Notes: generated from the sequence alone by a model not told the origin. A stretch of 64,000 nt of DNA from Corythucha ciliata (GCA_038030265.1 CM075942.1:69630926-69694925), one strand, 5' to 3'. Positions 11,402-23,977 are shown, counted from the first letter of the stretch. Numbers and translations are program-made.

Positions 11402-14367
11402 CAGTGGCGGCGGAACCGGGGGGGCAGAGTGGGCGGCGGCCCCCCCCGGAATTTAGTCTGGGGGGGCGTCGCCCCCCCCAGACTTCAATGCCAATCTTCT
11501 ATCCCGAATACTGCACCCAAAGTTATTATTCTATCCTTTTCGCTTCTTATTCGAGGACCAAGCGACCGTCACTCAGATCGAAAACCCTGGATCATTTGCG
11601 AGAAGATGAAAAATAGCAATGCCTAGAACATTCGCCCCCCCCCCATCTTTCACTTTTCTTCAGACTTTTTGTTAGGTATATTATTGATTCTTCTTCTACA
11701 CTTTACCCCTGCCATCTGGCAAAGGAGGGCGATCCACCTATCGGCCACCCTCCCCGGAGAGGGTTTTAGCCCAAATTTAAGCAATATGAAGCACAGGCGT
11801 AGCAAGGGGCGTGCGGCGTGTGCGGTGCGCACCGGGCATCTCTACCCTGGGGGCATCAAACCCGCTGTTTTGTTATGCGATCACCGCTACCCAGTGGCGG
11901 AACAACACTTGTCCGGGGCCCGGGGCGGAAATCTCTAGGAGGCCCTTTAGTCTCTAATTAAACCGTAAATATATTTTTTTGCAGCTTTGAAGTATATATT
12001 TTCCTCAATTTTAGCCACGAAATTGCCTCTAAAGTGCGTTTTCTCAATTTTTTCCGCGAATTAGCTTATTTTCTCATTTTTAGCTGCGAATCGGCGCTTT
12101 TTACAAGCTCTTACCGTGAAGTTGCCTTAAGAATCCCCAAATTAGGTAGCGTTTAAGTGCTCTTTCCAAATTTTATCCGCAAATTAGCAATTTTTCTAAA
12201 TTTAAGCCGTAAATTCGCGCTTTTCTCCATTACAAAAAAAAACCATTCGTGTTTTTCTCTATTTATTACCCTCGAATTAGCGCTTTTTCACAGTTTTAGC
12301 CGCTTGAATTAGCGCTTTTTCTCAATTTTATTCCCAAAGTTCCCCAAGAATGTGCAAGTTGGGGTATTCTCAATTTCAGCTGTGAATTAGCCTTTTTACC
12401 CCCAATTTAGCAGTGAACGGGCACATTTTTTAATTTTAGCTGGAAATTAAGTATAGCACTTTTTCTCGATTTTATCTGCAAAATTGAAACGTTTTGTACC
12501 TTAGTTGTGAATTAAAGTTTTCCTCCACTTTTAGACGCAAATTCGCGTTTTTCTCTATTTCACGCCGTGAATCGAAGCGCTTTTTCTCAATTTCAGTCCC
12601 AGCCCCGAGAATCCGTGAGTTGGCGTTTTCTGTGAATTCGCGCTTTTTCCCAATGTTTAAAGCTGCCAAATTGTAACACTTTATCATAATAGCGTGTTTC
12701 TCTATTTTTAGACTCGAATTCGCGTTGTTCTCTTTCTTATCCTTGAATTAGCGTTTTTCTCATCTTTAGCGCGTGAATTAGCGCTTTTCAACTTCAGCCT
12801 TAAAGTTGCCCTTAAGAATTGGCGAATTGGCGTTTTCTCTCATTTTCAGCTGTGAATTAGCGTTTTGTTTCTCAATTTTAGCAGTAAATTAGCACATTTT
12901 CTTAATTTTAGCTACGATTTTTAGCGTTTTTTCTCGATGTTATCCGTAAAATCGTAATTTTTCATACCTTAGCTGAGTTTTCCTCCACTTTTATCTAGAC
13001 GCGAATTCGCGTTTTTGACTATTTCACCCGTGAATTAGCGCTTTTTCTAAATTTTAGTCCCAATGTTGCCCCGAAAATCCTTGAGTTGGCGTTTCTCCCT
13101 TTTAGTTGTGAATTTGCGCTTGTTCTAAATTTTGAAAGTTGCTAAATTGTAGCACTTTGTTTTTTTTTCAAGACGACGCGAATTCGCGTTTTTCTCTTTT
13201 TCATCCTTGAATTAGCGCTTTTCTCTATTTAAGCTGCGTAAATTAGCGCTTTTTCCTAATTTCGCCCCAACAATTCATGATTTTGCGTTATCTCAATGTC
13301 AGCAGTGAATTAGCTAGCGCTTTTTCTTAATATTAACAGCCATAAATTTCAGCAATTTTTCTCAATTTCAGCCGCGAATCAGCGTTTCACTCACTTTTAC
13401 AAGCGAGTTTAGCCATTCGTTTTCATCTTATCTACTTGAAAATCCCGATTTTTCATCTTCAAGCTATTCAGGGGCCCCCATCCGAACCCCGGATCCGGAT
13501 TTCTAGTTATGCCCCTACCTGCATTCCCACACTTTGCTGTTTTATTTGAGTACGAATGATTATCGTTTATTATTTAAAACGAATACTTGCCATATTCTTG
13601 TGGCAAAAAAACAACTAAGAAATCAATAATAGAATATGTATACGCAGGAGCTAAAGTCGTGGCTCGAAAACGTCGTAAAATTTGCCGCGGTAGATTACAT
13701 TACAAGCTCGGCGGGCGAGGCGAGGTAAATCCCCTTCCTACGAGTGATGTACGACTTTTTTCACGCGACAGCAAGGAAATGATAAAACTGACTTTGACAA
13801 ATTGACTACTGACTTCTCGTGTCTTTAGTTTAAGAAGACCTTAAACGAGGTTGTAACCCGAGTTCATTTACTCTCCGTACTAGGACGGAAAATATTTTCT
13901 GGACTAGTACAGAAAATTTCTCGAATGTCACTGTGCGGTAATGGTCACTTTCCCAGACATTTTTGGGTACAGAAAACGACTACTTTCGGAGCATGTCGCT
14001 TGAAAAATACTTTAGTTCCTAGGCATGAAAAGAGACACTTTAGGGACTCATTTGCGGCCGTAAAATTCGGTTTTAGTATCATGTGGGATAAAAATAAAAT
14101 ATTATTAGTCAAAAACCTATCAAGAATCAGGCCGTTGTATACCACATTCAAATCATTCCCTAAATGCTGAAAATTCAAGACTATTGGGCACCTCCATACA
14201 ATACCTTGCCTCCTCTATTTACTTAAAATTGAGAACTACACTACACTTCACCTTCTATTGATGAAAACTAAGGAAGTGATGGTAGTGTAGGGTATTGTGA
14301 GGAAGGGAAGGGGGGAAGCGCCTTAATTTTCGCCCCCCCCTGAACCAAAATAATTCCGCCGCCACTG
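11402..14367. mobile_element. Non-autonomous hAT-like element with 8-bp target duplication
   Basis: Termini CAGTGGCGGCGGAA (from 11402) and TTCCGCCGCCACTG (to 14367) are exact inverted repeats. TTTCCTTT is duplicated at 11394-11401 and 14368-14375. Inside are further G-rich termini (CAGGCGTAGCAAGG near 11805, CAGTGGCGGAAC at 11893, TATGCCCCTACCTG near 13523) and a large 30-bp array, so it is a nest of elements. No transposase was recognised. Frames at 13587-13805 and 13925-14170 have no known motif. Confidence 0.85.
12000..13430. repeat. Family A 30-bp array with higher-order periodicity
   Basis: The array begins about 50 bp after a CAGTGGCGGAAC terminus and a GGGGCCCGGGGCGG block. Units are the same 30-bp type as at 9380-10990. 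A larger repeat of about 450 bp is visible: the block with TTTTCCTCCACTTTTA, GAATTCGCGTTTT and GAGTTGGCGTT occurs near 12520-12625 and again near 12975-13095. Satellite-like amplification of about 15 monomers at a time would explain this. Confidence 0.7.
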
Positions 14368-14429
14368 TTTCCTTTAGGTCCTTGAGCGGATAACGATGAG
14401 AAGGCGCACTAATATGCAGTTCTTGCGGC

Positions 14430-15960
14430 AAAAAGTTGGGGAAAAGCGCTAATATTCGTGACTAAACCAGTTGAAAACCTTTATTCGCGTTTTCTTGATG
14501 AAACATGACTACTCACGTTATCTTGATGACTAAAATGAAGAAAAAGCGGTGTGCAGTAGAAAACAAACAAACAAACAAACAAACAAACAAACAAAAACAC
14601 GCTAATGCCGGGCTAAAATTTAAACAAAATGACAAATTCGCGTAACTGAAATGGCTAAAATTTCGATAAATGCTAATTCACGAATGAAATTTAGAAAAAT
14701 GGCTAGTAGAAAAATTGGGACAAACGGTAATCCACGAAAAACTTGAGAAAAATAGCTAATTCGCTAATGAAATTGACCAAAAGCTCTACTTAGCGGCTAA
14801 ACTTGGAACAATCCTATTTCGCGGACTAAACTGAGAAGAATACCTAATTAATTCGCGGCTAAAATTGTGACAGATCTGTTAATTTGCGCATAAATTATAG
14901 AAAAAACGCCAATTAAAGTGAAAAAATTTAGTAATAACGCTGACTCGAGGTTAAAATTTGGGAAAAAACAAATCCATGGCTTCTGAAGGCAACTTCGGGC
15001 CAAAAACTGGAAAAAAAAAGCGCTAGTCCATAGCTGAAAGTTGGACAAAAAAAAATTGTTAATGCGCGGCAAAAATATTTCATACACCGCTAATTTGCGG
15101 CTAATGTTGAGAAAAATCACTTCAGCGCGGCTGAAATTAATGAAAAACGCTGTGGTAACATGGGATAAAAACGCTGCTTCGCGGGTAAAATTGAGGAAAA
15201 TCACCAATTCGCGATAAAGTATATAGATATACTTAACTTAAGTATATAGATAACTCCCATTACAGCGTTATTGCTGTAAATTTTGGTCGTGAATTAGCGT
15301 TTTTCTCAATTTTTAGCAGTGACTAAAACGATTTTTTTTCACTTTAATTAGCGTTTTTTCTATAATTTATGCGCAAATTAACTGATCTGTCACAATTTTA
15401 GCCGCGAATTAATTAGGGATTCTTCTCAGTTTAGTCCGCGAAATAGGATTGTTCCAAGTTTAGCCGCTAAGTAGAGCTTTTGGTCAATTTCATTAGCGAA
15501 TTAGCTATTTTTCTCAAGTTTTTCGTGGATTACCGTTTGTCCCAATTTTAGCAGTTAGTTACTAGCCATTTTTCTAAATTTCATTCGTGAATTAGCATTT
15601 ATCGAAATTTTATCAATTTCAGTTACGCGAATTTGTCGACAGCTAAAATTATAAGAACTACTTCGCGCCCAAAGTATCCCTCAAGCTTCCGCTTAGGGCT
15701 CTATTTAGCGAAAAATCGCTAAATAGAGGGTAGAAGTGTGCAGAAACGACAATTTTTGGTTTATGAAGTCAAGTTCGTGGCTCAAACTGAGAAAAGGCGC
15801 TAATTCATAGCTCAAAGCGAAAAAATTGACTAAATTCGAAGCTATAAGAAAAAATGCTAATTCATGGATGAAATTGAAAAAAAATGGCTCTTTAGCGGTT
15901 GGACTAAGGCAAAACACGAATTCATTGCAAACATTCAGAAAAAACGGCTAAAATGGAGAT
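14430..15960. repeat. Family A arrays forming a large palindrome
   Basis: Units are in reverse orientation at 14430-15230, forward at 15270-15640, and reverse again at 15640-15960. Segment 14630-14930 is nearly the reverse complement of 15330-15640, centred on the AT-rich stretch near 15220-15260. Segment 15640-15860 is inverted with respect to 10780-11000, including the CTCTATTTAGCG hairpin (15699-15728). Minus-strand frames here are repeat artefacts. Confidence 0.75.
14561..14596. repeat. (AAAC)n microsatellite
   Basis: About nine uninterrupted copies of AAAC lie within the reverse-oriented array. Confidence 0.95.
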
Positions 15961-17210
15961 TTGGAACACTAGTTGTGGAACACCCGAAGACAGAACTATT
16001 TGTTTTTTGTTCGGGATGGACGATTCACACGTGCACTGAAAGAAAAAAAAAGAAAATGTATAATTATTTGTACTTGGCAAGGGAAAACGTCTAGTATAGC
16101 TCCAACAAAAATAAAAATTGTTGAAGCAACAGTAAAACGATACAAAATAGTCACTCAAACCGGCACTTTTGTGGGCGATATTGTTAAAAGAGTACTTTTT
16201 CTAGCAGTTCACCAGTAAATCCGCCAGACCTCGTATCCGATATCTTGAATTCCCAATAGCTGCATATTATTATTTTGAAAATATGGTACACACAATAAAT
16301 ATTTTCCTTGAGATAATTATGATTGTTTTTGTTATTAATAGGTTTTATTATGATCATCGTAATGTTATCTATTTTAAAAAAATAACTAGACAGTTGTTGG
16401 AGTCTAAAACCACCAAACGATTGCACCGAATTTGCTGTCTTGTCTTCATTTCGACCTCAGGCCCACAATTATCAAAACTTCAAAACTGAAGATGAACCGC
16501 CGCAATGGAACCAAGTACGGTGCCGATGGACGACCCATCGCCGGAATGGGAAGTGCCACTGCACTATACGATCCCCGCCCCCGCCCACCTTTCAACCAAA
16601 CCCAGAAAAATCCCTGTCATTTGCGAAAACAACACCATAAAAAACAAAATGATAGACCATAGACCAAACAAAAAACCAAACAACCAAACAAAAAACTGCT
16701 ATAAAAGAAAAATTATAAACCAAAAGAGGTCGGACCGTATCCTAGTATATCCTAATAGGACTTATTTACGCAATTTTTGAGAAACCTTGACCCAGAGTTT
16801 ATTTGTGCATCCCAATAACTGGACCAACGTCACCGTTACCGTATCATTCCCATTGAAAGTAGTTTGTCATGGCTAATATATTTCCTGGAAGGCCAGCTTT
16901 CCAATGAGTCATGCCGACAACCTAAGCTTTTTGTTCAAGTGTTCTACAAGCGGTCAGTACACAAGTATTTAAGAGCGTTCATTTGGTTGATTTCAATGCT
17001 GGCCAATGTCGCAGGTGTTGTTCGATCAGACGAAACTAATAAATAGCGCTTACGATAGCCACAGGAGCCTGTTAAACGACCCACAATGAGGAATGAACGT
17101 GTACGGGGCCTTTTCAGTAAAATTAGCAACACGTTGATATCAACAGTCAATCATATGATTTCATTCAACTTTGTCGAGTTAATTGAAACCATGTGACTTA
17201 GGCCCGTATG
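15961..17210. other. Unassigned sequence with a CACTGAAAG-type possible terminus
   Basis: A CACTGAAAGAAAAA stretch near 16035 resembles the possible element end near 43035-43055, but no partner end was found. A less AT-rich block at about 16490-16620 encodes no motif I recognise. The remainder shows nothing assignable. Confidence 0.4.
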
Positions 17211-17358
17211 CTAATAGCGTTTTCCATTTGCAAAAAATTCTGAAACTGAGCAATTCAATTCCACACGTCTTCTCTGAATTAAAACATATGTTAATGGAGA
17301 AGCAAATGGAATTGAACTGCTCCATGGCAGAATTTTATTCAAATGGAAAATGCCATAA
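17211..17358. mobile_element. MITE-like element, copy 1 of 3
   Basis: The ends are imperfect inverted repeats (TAATAGCGTTTTCCATTTG and CAAATGGAAAATGCCAT). Shared internal landmarks are AAATTCTG, GAGCAAT, GAACTGCTC and AGAATTTTAT. The same organisation appears at 31471-31620 and 40433-40572, giving three copies of 140-150 bp. It is non-coding; the superfamily is not determinable by eye because the flanking duplication is unclear. Confidence 0.75.
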
Positions 17359-18764
17359 GACTTTCTCTAAACATGCAATCTACTCACCTAGTGGCTTTAA
17401 AATCCCCGACAACATTTTGTTTAAAAACTCATGCATGCAATGTGAAAGTAGAGGTGATAATTTCCGATGAAAAAGAAGGGAGATGGTGCGGTAAAGTGGG
17501 AAAGACCACCGCGAAGGACTTGCAATCAATTTCGCAAGTATTGACACAAATGGTGGGGGGTGGAGGGAGAATGTTGGCAAAGGTCGGTATCACATTATTT
17601 CTGGCATTTTAATTGCAATACGCAAAATCCAGGTAAACGACGACAGGTATTTCACTAAAAAGATATTAAAATGTGAAAGCATCCTGCGGTACTTCCATTC
17701 TTTCGAATAGTCTTCAACCGAGGATCAATGATAATTATTTAACGACCCGGTCAGTTTATCAGAATAGTGCTTTAGAAACGTTTCGATACGGCTGGAATGC
17801 AAGGTGGAAAACACTCCCCTGTTTTACAAAGTATGGCATTGAACTTTTTAATTTAATTTTTATTTCTGGCCGACACGGTTACGTCACTAGAAAACACCCG
17901 CGTGAAATTTCATAAAGTCTTAAAATAAATGATTCAACAAATTTAAACCGCAACTAATTTTTTGGAATGCGAAAAAAAAAAAAAAAACCCCCACACACAA
18001 TTTTTATGAACAAAATAGTACGAATACATGGCGGTAATAATGAAAAGATAAAGACGAAGAAGAAGACAGCAGTCTACGAATATTTTTTAAAGTAGATAAA
18101 TATTTATTGAAAGGATTGGATACATAAACTGTTAGGTGTTTAAAATAGAACCGCGTTACAGTTGAAAAACAACTGTGCCGTTAAAATGGTAAATTACCAT
18201 GATTTTAAATAAATTATCTATATTTTATAAGTTACCGACCGTTCTAGCTTCTAGCCAACGATTGCGTATGAAGTTGAACGTAAAAAAAAAAAACTCTGTA
18301 ATTATGCAAATTGCATCGGAATAGAAGCAGTTTTAGAGAACCTTTAACTAAACTAAAGCTATGCGCTTTGAACACGTACATTTGGGTCTGCGTACCCAAA
18401 GAGATACCTTCTCCTAACAAAAAATACTCCTAATTCACGTTAATCTTTGTTATTTTTGGTTGAATAGGGGTTTGCGTATCTATACAGTTATCTAGAGCGG
18501 CATTCCAGCCTCTCCCACTCGTGTTTACTTTGGATAAGCTGAAAAACAATTAAACTAGAGTATTCTACCCTTTTCTCGCCCTAATTCTTACTGTTTCGAT
18601 TTATTTATTTTATTGTTTTAATTTATATTTACTTTTATTTGATTTGTTTCATTTACTACCACGTTTTTTTTTTTTGTACGAGATAGAAAAATAGAGAAAT
18701 TAAATAGCCAAAGATGACGCTTTCATTATGAAACTGTTCAGGTAACTTTCCTCAATTAAGACTG
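17359..18764. other. Unassigned AT-rich sequence
   Basis: No known protein motif or terminal repeat. Homopolymer A and T runs occur near 17970 and 18665. Confidence 0.45.
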
Positions 18765-18824
18765 TTGGTACCGGGTGTTCCCCAAGGCGCCCCACTTGGA
18801 CCAGTTCTATTCGTTATAGACGGG
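18765..18824 (+). pseudogene. Short non-LTR reverse-transcriptase fossil
   Basis: The frame reads VPGVPQGAPLGPVLFVI, the GVPQG..LGP.LF block that precedes the catalytic YADD motif in Jockey- and I-group reverse transcriptases. Similarity ends abruptly afterwards and no YADD follows. A C-terminal fossil of a non-LTR element lies 700 bp downstream on the same strand, so the two may be remnants of one insertion. Confidence 0.55.
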
Positions 18825-19515
18825 GCATTCCAGAAGGAAAGCACACTACTTGCACATGTTGTACTAAGTAGGGTGAACCAAAATTCCAATTTTGGAGAAA
18901 ATGTTACAGAGTTACATTTTAATTTCGTGATTTTCGAGCCCGAACCACTTGATGTCCAGCAGAAGGAGCCGTCTCAACGGACCAACCGTTCAAGATAGAA
19001 CAAAATAAATTACATTTCTTAAAAGTGTGCAACAAAATTTGTTGTAAGATATAAGCTATACATAGATATAAAAAGTAACGAAGTTGCCTCCAGAGGGCGC
19101 GAATTCGCAATTTTATCAATTTGAACCTTCATAATAGCGATTTCGTGGACTGAATCGAACGTTCAGCTGCACAATTCGCTGCCCACCTGCAATGTTCTAT
19201 TCTACAGATCAAATGCACTTAAAATCGTCAAAAGGAGTTCAATTGCCGTCCAACCGGATATCAGGACCATTATTCACATAACTAAATATAACCTAAAATT
19301 GGTCTTGACCTAAGAACCTCCTAAAGCCTGAAACGTCAAAATCCTCATTGTCCCCTCCACTCTCACCGTTACATCGGTAGGTGTGCTACTGCACTGGCCA
19401 CCTCCACGGAAATTGCTTTCTGAATGGGTTGGCCTGCTGGGTTTTTTATGCCGCGAAACCCGTGAAATTGCTTTTTTGCGTGAAATTGGTTTTTATTGAT
19501 TCCGAGAAATTTCTT

Positions 19516-19835
19516 TGTTTCAGTAAGTCAGCCAACCGACATGGCAGAGCTTACCTGGCAAGAATAGGCAAAAACCCGTCAGAACTTTGTCCAGTGTGCC
19601 AAGAAAAAGATGATATGTCACATGCCCTACTCACATGCGCCAAATACATAGAGCAAAGACAGATGTTGCTGGACGAACTTTACCATGTCTAGAATCGCCT
19701 TTTGATTAAGGCACCATTTTGGCCAATGTTGATCATACAACTAAAGATATCCGCTATTTTCTGTTTTTTTCAGAAACAGCTTGTGGCACACGCAATAATT
19801 GTTGCAATGGCGAAAATGATAAGCCCGTTGGGAAG
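19516..19835 (+). pseudogene. C-terminal fossil of a non-LTR retrotransposon ORF2
   Basis: The frame contains a cysteine-histidine cluster, CPVCQEKDDMSHALLTC, of the CX2C...HX4C type found near the C-terminus of many non-LTR ORF2 proteins. It is followed by a typical KYIEQRQMLLDEL stretch. A TAG stop at 19690 interrupts it. The same frame then continues with a plausible tail (RLLIKAPFWPMLIIQ ... FCFFQKQLVAHAI). Upstream of about 19516 the frame is repeat-derived. Confidence 0.65.
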
Positions 19836-19839
19836 AACA

Positions 19840-20160
19840 CAGACTTTTCTATTTAAACACCCTAGGAATTTTCAATTTAGGCACCCTAGGAATTTCTCTG
19901 ATTTTCGTCATTTTGGCTATTTTCACTTTTTTTTTTTTTTTTTCAAATTAATTTGTTTTGCACAAGTCAGTTTCGCAGGCTTGGCATGTTCGAAAAACTG
20001 ATTTTGAAGCCCCAAATTCACAAATTTTCAGTCAAAAACCAAATAACGTCATTTTGGCTTTTACAAATCTCAATTTTGCGGATTTTCGCTCTTTGAAAAC
20101 CTACTTTCACGGAATTTGGTCCTTTAAAACACAAATTCACCCTCTACTAGGAGCGTTAAA
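19840..20160. repeat. Degenerate short-period array
   Basis: Diverged units with GGAATTT and GCACCCTAGGAA cores, similar in style to 1690-2275. A T-run at about 19929-19942 sits inside. No coding interpretation. Confidence 0.45.
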
Positions 20161-20494
20161 ATGGTCATCTTGGTGCATCTCCGGCGCAATTGGCTATGTG
20201 GGTGGTCTGCCACGGGTCCAAATAATAGGTTTACTCGTCACCCAAAAGGTTGAGAGCACTTTTTCTAGAATGATACACGCTGGTTTAGGTTCGTTGAGGG
20301 GGAGGGGGTAAATTTTTGGTACCATCCCTGGTGCTCACGCTCCTGCCTGCGCCGATGTCTCGGTCCTGCAGTTCTCCCCTCCTTCACTTCATACTGATTT
20401 ATGCTCATTCAACAGTTCCAAAATACTCGAAAATATGGTGACTTGTGCTCATTAGAAACAGGTATATCTTGTATCAAGAATAACAGATGTTTTA

Positions 20495-20637
20495 GGCCTG
20501 TTTCGCACGATCAACAGAAATCAACACCACATCACAGCTAGCGTACGTCTTTCAGACGATCAACTCAACACTCGTCAACTTTTACGTCCTTCGTACTGTG
20601 TGTGGTATGGTGTGGTGCTGCTCGTGTGAAACAGGCC
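20495..20637. mobile_element. PIF/Harbinger-type MITE
   Basis: Termini GGCCTGTTTCGCACGA and TCGTGTGAAACAGGCC are near-perfect inverted repeats. The 3-bp flank TTA is duplicated at 20492-20494 and 20638-20640. A TTA/TAA duplication with a GG-initial terminus is characteristic of PIF/Harbinger. The 143-bp interior is partly self-complementary (CAACACCACATCAC against GTGGTATGGTGTGG) and non-coding. Confidence 0.85.
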
Positions 20638-20640
20638 TTA

Positions 20641-21149
20641 GGGGAGGCTTTGAGTTTCGGCCGGTCTTATCAGCCTTGAGACTGTTGAAGTACGGGTGTT
20701 GATTACACTAAATTCACTCCCCCTCTCCTTTAAATCATGTTATTACCAGGTTATTTCAGCGAAAATTCTTCCATAAGCTCTTGTTTTCTAACCTCAAAAA
20801 TCTGGCGTTCTTGAGCCTCTTAGAATACGAGCTTTGTAGCTATCAAAATTACGTTGTTTTTTACGCTTCAAAAAATGTGTCTTGTAGTCTGTAAAAGCGA
20901 TCAGTTTCATCATCCCATCTTCTAATTTTAATATTATCCATCACCCATACACCTCACCACACAATGCAGGAGAGCGACTCCGACAGTTCAAGTGACTCGA
21001 ACTGAAACAAAACAATCCGAGGATGAACCGCCGAAGCGTTGGTCTCGATTTCATTCCGGTGAATCCGGGCCAACCGCCGCCGCGACTTCGTCTCAGTTAC
21101 CACTTCGATCCACCGTCAAGTCTTTCCGTTCCAAGTTCTAATTTTTGTG

Positions 21150-21180
<31 letters not shown>

Positions 21181-21741
21181 ACGAAGATGAGTGATGTCAG
21201 GAGAGTCATAACGCAGGTTTTACTGGAAGTAACCAATTCGAAAATCAAAGTATGAAACAAAATAAATTAGGTACAAATTGTGACGAGACACAATAACCCA
21301 ATAATAAAAACGAACACGTATTACACATTTATAATGGTTCTATAAAACAGTAAACACTAAACAGTCCAAGTAACAAATTATAATAAATAATGTATAACAG
21401 TAAAATAGCACTATAAATAGTAAATGAAAGTAATGTAAAACAATAGTATGTGGCTGTATGGCAAAGTCATATGGAAAACCAAGTCCTCAGACTCGAGGAA
21501 AAAAATGTTTTTATTTTGGGTTGGGATTTTTGCTCCCGTTAAGAATAAAAAAGGAGAAAACCCGCCAAATACAAAAATTATTATATTTATTTTCGGTTTG
21601 AAGTTATAGCGTGATATCTATCTTGATACCATATGTTTTTTCCAACACTTAACTTTTGTATACTTTTTTGAATTTAGCGGGTGATCTACTTTCACTGTAG
21701 AGCAGCGCAACGTATCAGGAGCAAAAAGCCCAACCCACGAA
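20641..21741. other. Unassigned sequence with 27-nt T tract
   Basis: A run of 27 T lies at 21150-21176 and could be the A-tail of a minus-strand retroelement, but no element body was recognised on either side. A segment near 21452-21490 (CATATGGAAAACCAAGTC) recurs inverted near 24601-24640, flanking the hAT-like element below. Confidence 0.45.
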
Positions 21742-22199
21742 TAGAGGTGAGGTGTGATTTCACTGTCGGTGATTTTGTCACTGTGACTACTCCGTCACTG
21801 TTGGCTCCGGTGACGACCACATTGAAATCACCGTTCCGACCCTCTAACGGTGACATTCTTTTTCACTTATAATCGCCTCTTCATTCGTCACTTCTATCGC
21901 TTCACTGCGCTAGAGTATCTTGAATTAAAATTGGAGCCGTCACCTAGCCATCTATCGCCCCAATGAACTCAGGAGCAATCTCCCCAAGTCTATCCCTCGT
22001 CTGTTGACTTTTTTTCTTGGACTTGGAATTGAACCTTCAGTGTAGGTCGGTAATATATTTTTATTCACTTCGTTTTCCAAGACCAGTGCTACAGTGATCT
22101 TGTATAATTTTATTTTATTTTTTTTTTAAAACACCTTCCTAGTCAGGGGCGTTGCCAGCCCTTGACCAAGGGACGTTATGGAAACTAGAGACCCCAACA

Positions 22200-23235
22200 A
22201 AAGAACTGGTAGCGCAATAACTCGTCAAATTCTTCCCCGGAAACTGAGTTTTCACAAAAAAGGGTCGTAATCCATCAAAAACTAACATCTTCGTTCGGAT
22301 ATTATCTGTTTTAGCCTTCTATTCCTGATTTTCTATCCAAAAATTGTCAATTCTATTCAGACATTTTCTATTAACAGACAATTCGATTTCCCCGGAAATC
22401 GATACTTGGCAAACAGGGTGTCCGACTTTTCATCAACGTCTTGTCTGAGAGACGTAAAATTCCAACATTTTTTAACCAAACAATAACGGGGTTTAACTCA
22501 AAACTGACGTTTTTCAACAAAAAAACTGAATATTTCACTCTAGTGTAACTGAATATTTTACTTCAAAACTGACGTTTCTACGCCAAAGACAAAGTGTTCA
22601 CGCCTAAACTAAAAATTTCACAGTACAACTTTTAAAATTCAAGTCTTTACCCCCCAAAACTGGTGAATTCCGCCTAAAAATGGCGGGTTTAACCTAAAAG
22701 ATCAAAAACGAATGATTTTAATTGCAATTAATAGACCACTCAGTACTAAAACTGCCGATTTTATCCTTCAATTGGCGATTTTAGTAAAAAAAAAACGTAC
22801 CTACAATTCCTGGCCAAATCTGACATGCCCTCCCCCTCCAAATGAAGATGGTACCACAAAACTGGCGATTTTAACCTAAAACTAAACTTTACTGTTCCAT
22901 TTACACCCGAAACGACAATTTCCCCTCAAAATTAGATAATTTAATCTAAAACTGTCACACTTTAACTCAAGTTTTCCTCACAACGGGTGATTTTAGGCCA
23001 TTCTGCCTTGAAAACAGGTGATTTAACAAAAAAAAAAAGTGACAAATTCATCGCAAAAATGACGATTTTATACCAAAACAGACGATTTCACGCCAAAGCT
23101 AACGTGTTGCCTCATAACTAATGACGTTAATACAAAACTGGTCATTTTACCCCAAAACTGACTGTTTTAATTTTAAAACTTACGATTTCATCCCAAAGAC
23201 GTTTCTAAACTGACGATTTTACCCTGAAACTTGCT
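22200..23235. repeat. Degenerate 20-21-bp array, family C
   Basis: Units of about 20-21 bp on the pattern AAAACTGACGATTTTACCCC recur many times with strong divergence. The array starts about 50 bp after the CAGGGGCGTTGCCAG terminus. It is non-coding. Confidence 0.65.
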
Positions 23236-23269
23236 GAGTCAAGGTGAGAACAGCCAGGTTGGCCATTTT

Positions 23270-23977
23270 CGGCGCTCCGAATGGTCTATTTTGCCATTTT
23301 CAGGGCAGGAGTCACTTGTTCAGACATTTTTAGAGCTCGATTCGTCAGGAAATCCATTTCTAGAGCACGTAATGTAAATTCGGCAATTTCTAGGGTTCAA
23401 ATATAGTAATTTTAGCCATTTTAAAGACACGAATCGTCAGTTTTGCCATTTTCAGGGCTCAAATACCTATTCCATCAAGCCAAGGCCATGAAGTTTGACT
23501 ATTCCTGGTGCGCAAATTGTCGATTTTACCATTTTCAGGGAGGGAATAATCTTTTTTAGGCATTTCTAGGGCACGTGAAGTCATTTTGGCCGTTTTCAGG
23601 GCTTGATTAGTCCGTCAAGCCAAAAGCACGCATTATGGTCATATTTGGCTCAAGAATGGCCAGTCTGATCAATTTTAGCGCACGAATGGTCGATTTAGCT
23701 ACTTTCGGGCGGTATAATCATGATCTTCTTAGGCAGAAGTTCACCAGTCGCCACCAATTTTTAGGTCACGTGAAGTCCAGTTTTAGCCATTTTCAAAACG
23801 CGAATCGACAGTTTTGTATTTTTAGGCGTGAGTTTAGTTACTTTAGCCGTTTTTATAGTGCAAATAGCTAGTTTAAAATATTTTTATGCAGTGAAAAGGC
23901 TGTCAAACCAGTTTTAGTTTAGCGAACCACACCATTTCTCTAGCACCTCTCTTGAGCAAATACTGAATCCGCGTCTG
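23270..23977. repeat. Family B 30-bp array with GCGTCTG terminus
   Basis: Units carry GCCATTTTCAGGGC and GCGAATCGTCAGTTT cores with about 30-bp spacing. The array closes with CTCTTGAGCAAATACTG followed by AATCCGCGTCTG at 23977, matching the ends of the arrays at 2860-3267 and 24660-25837. Confidence 0.65.

Noticed and set aside
11031..13525. A hAT element from CAGTAGCGTAACTAG (11031) to CTAGTTATGCCCCTACCTG (13525)
   Set aside because: The termini are similar but the flanking 8-bp sequences differ, and the interval crosses the validated left end at 11402.
9436..15917. Open frames of 60-120 codons across the 30-bp arrays (for example 14848-15207 minus, 9368-9685 plus)
   Set aside because: They are generated by the repeat unit itself, appear in several frames and both strands, and show Phe/Leu/Asn-rich cyclic peptides with no domain.
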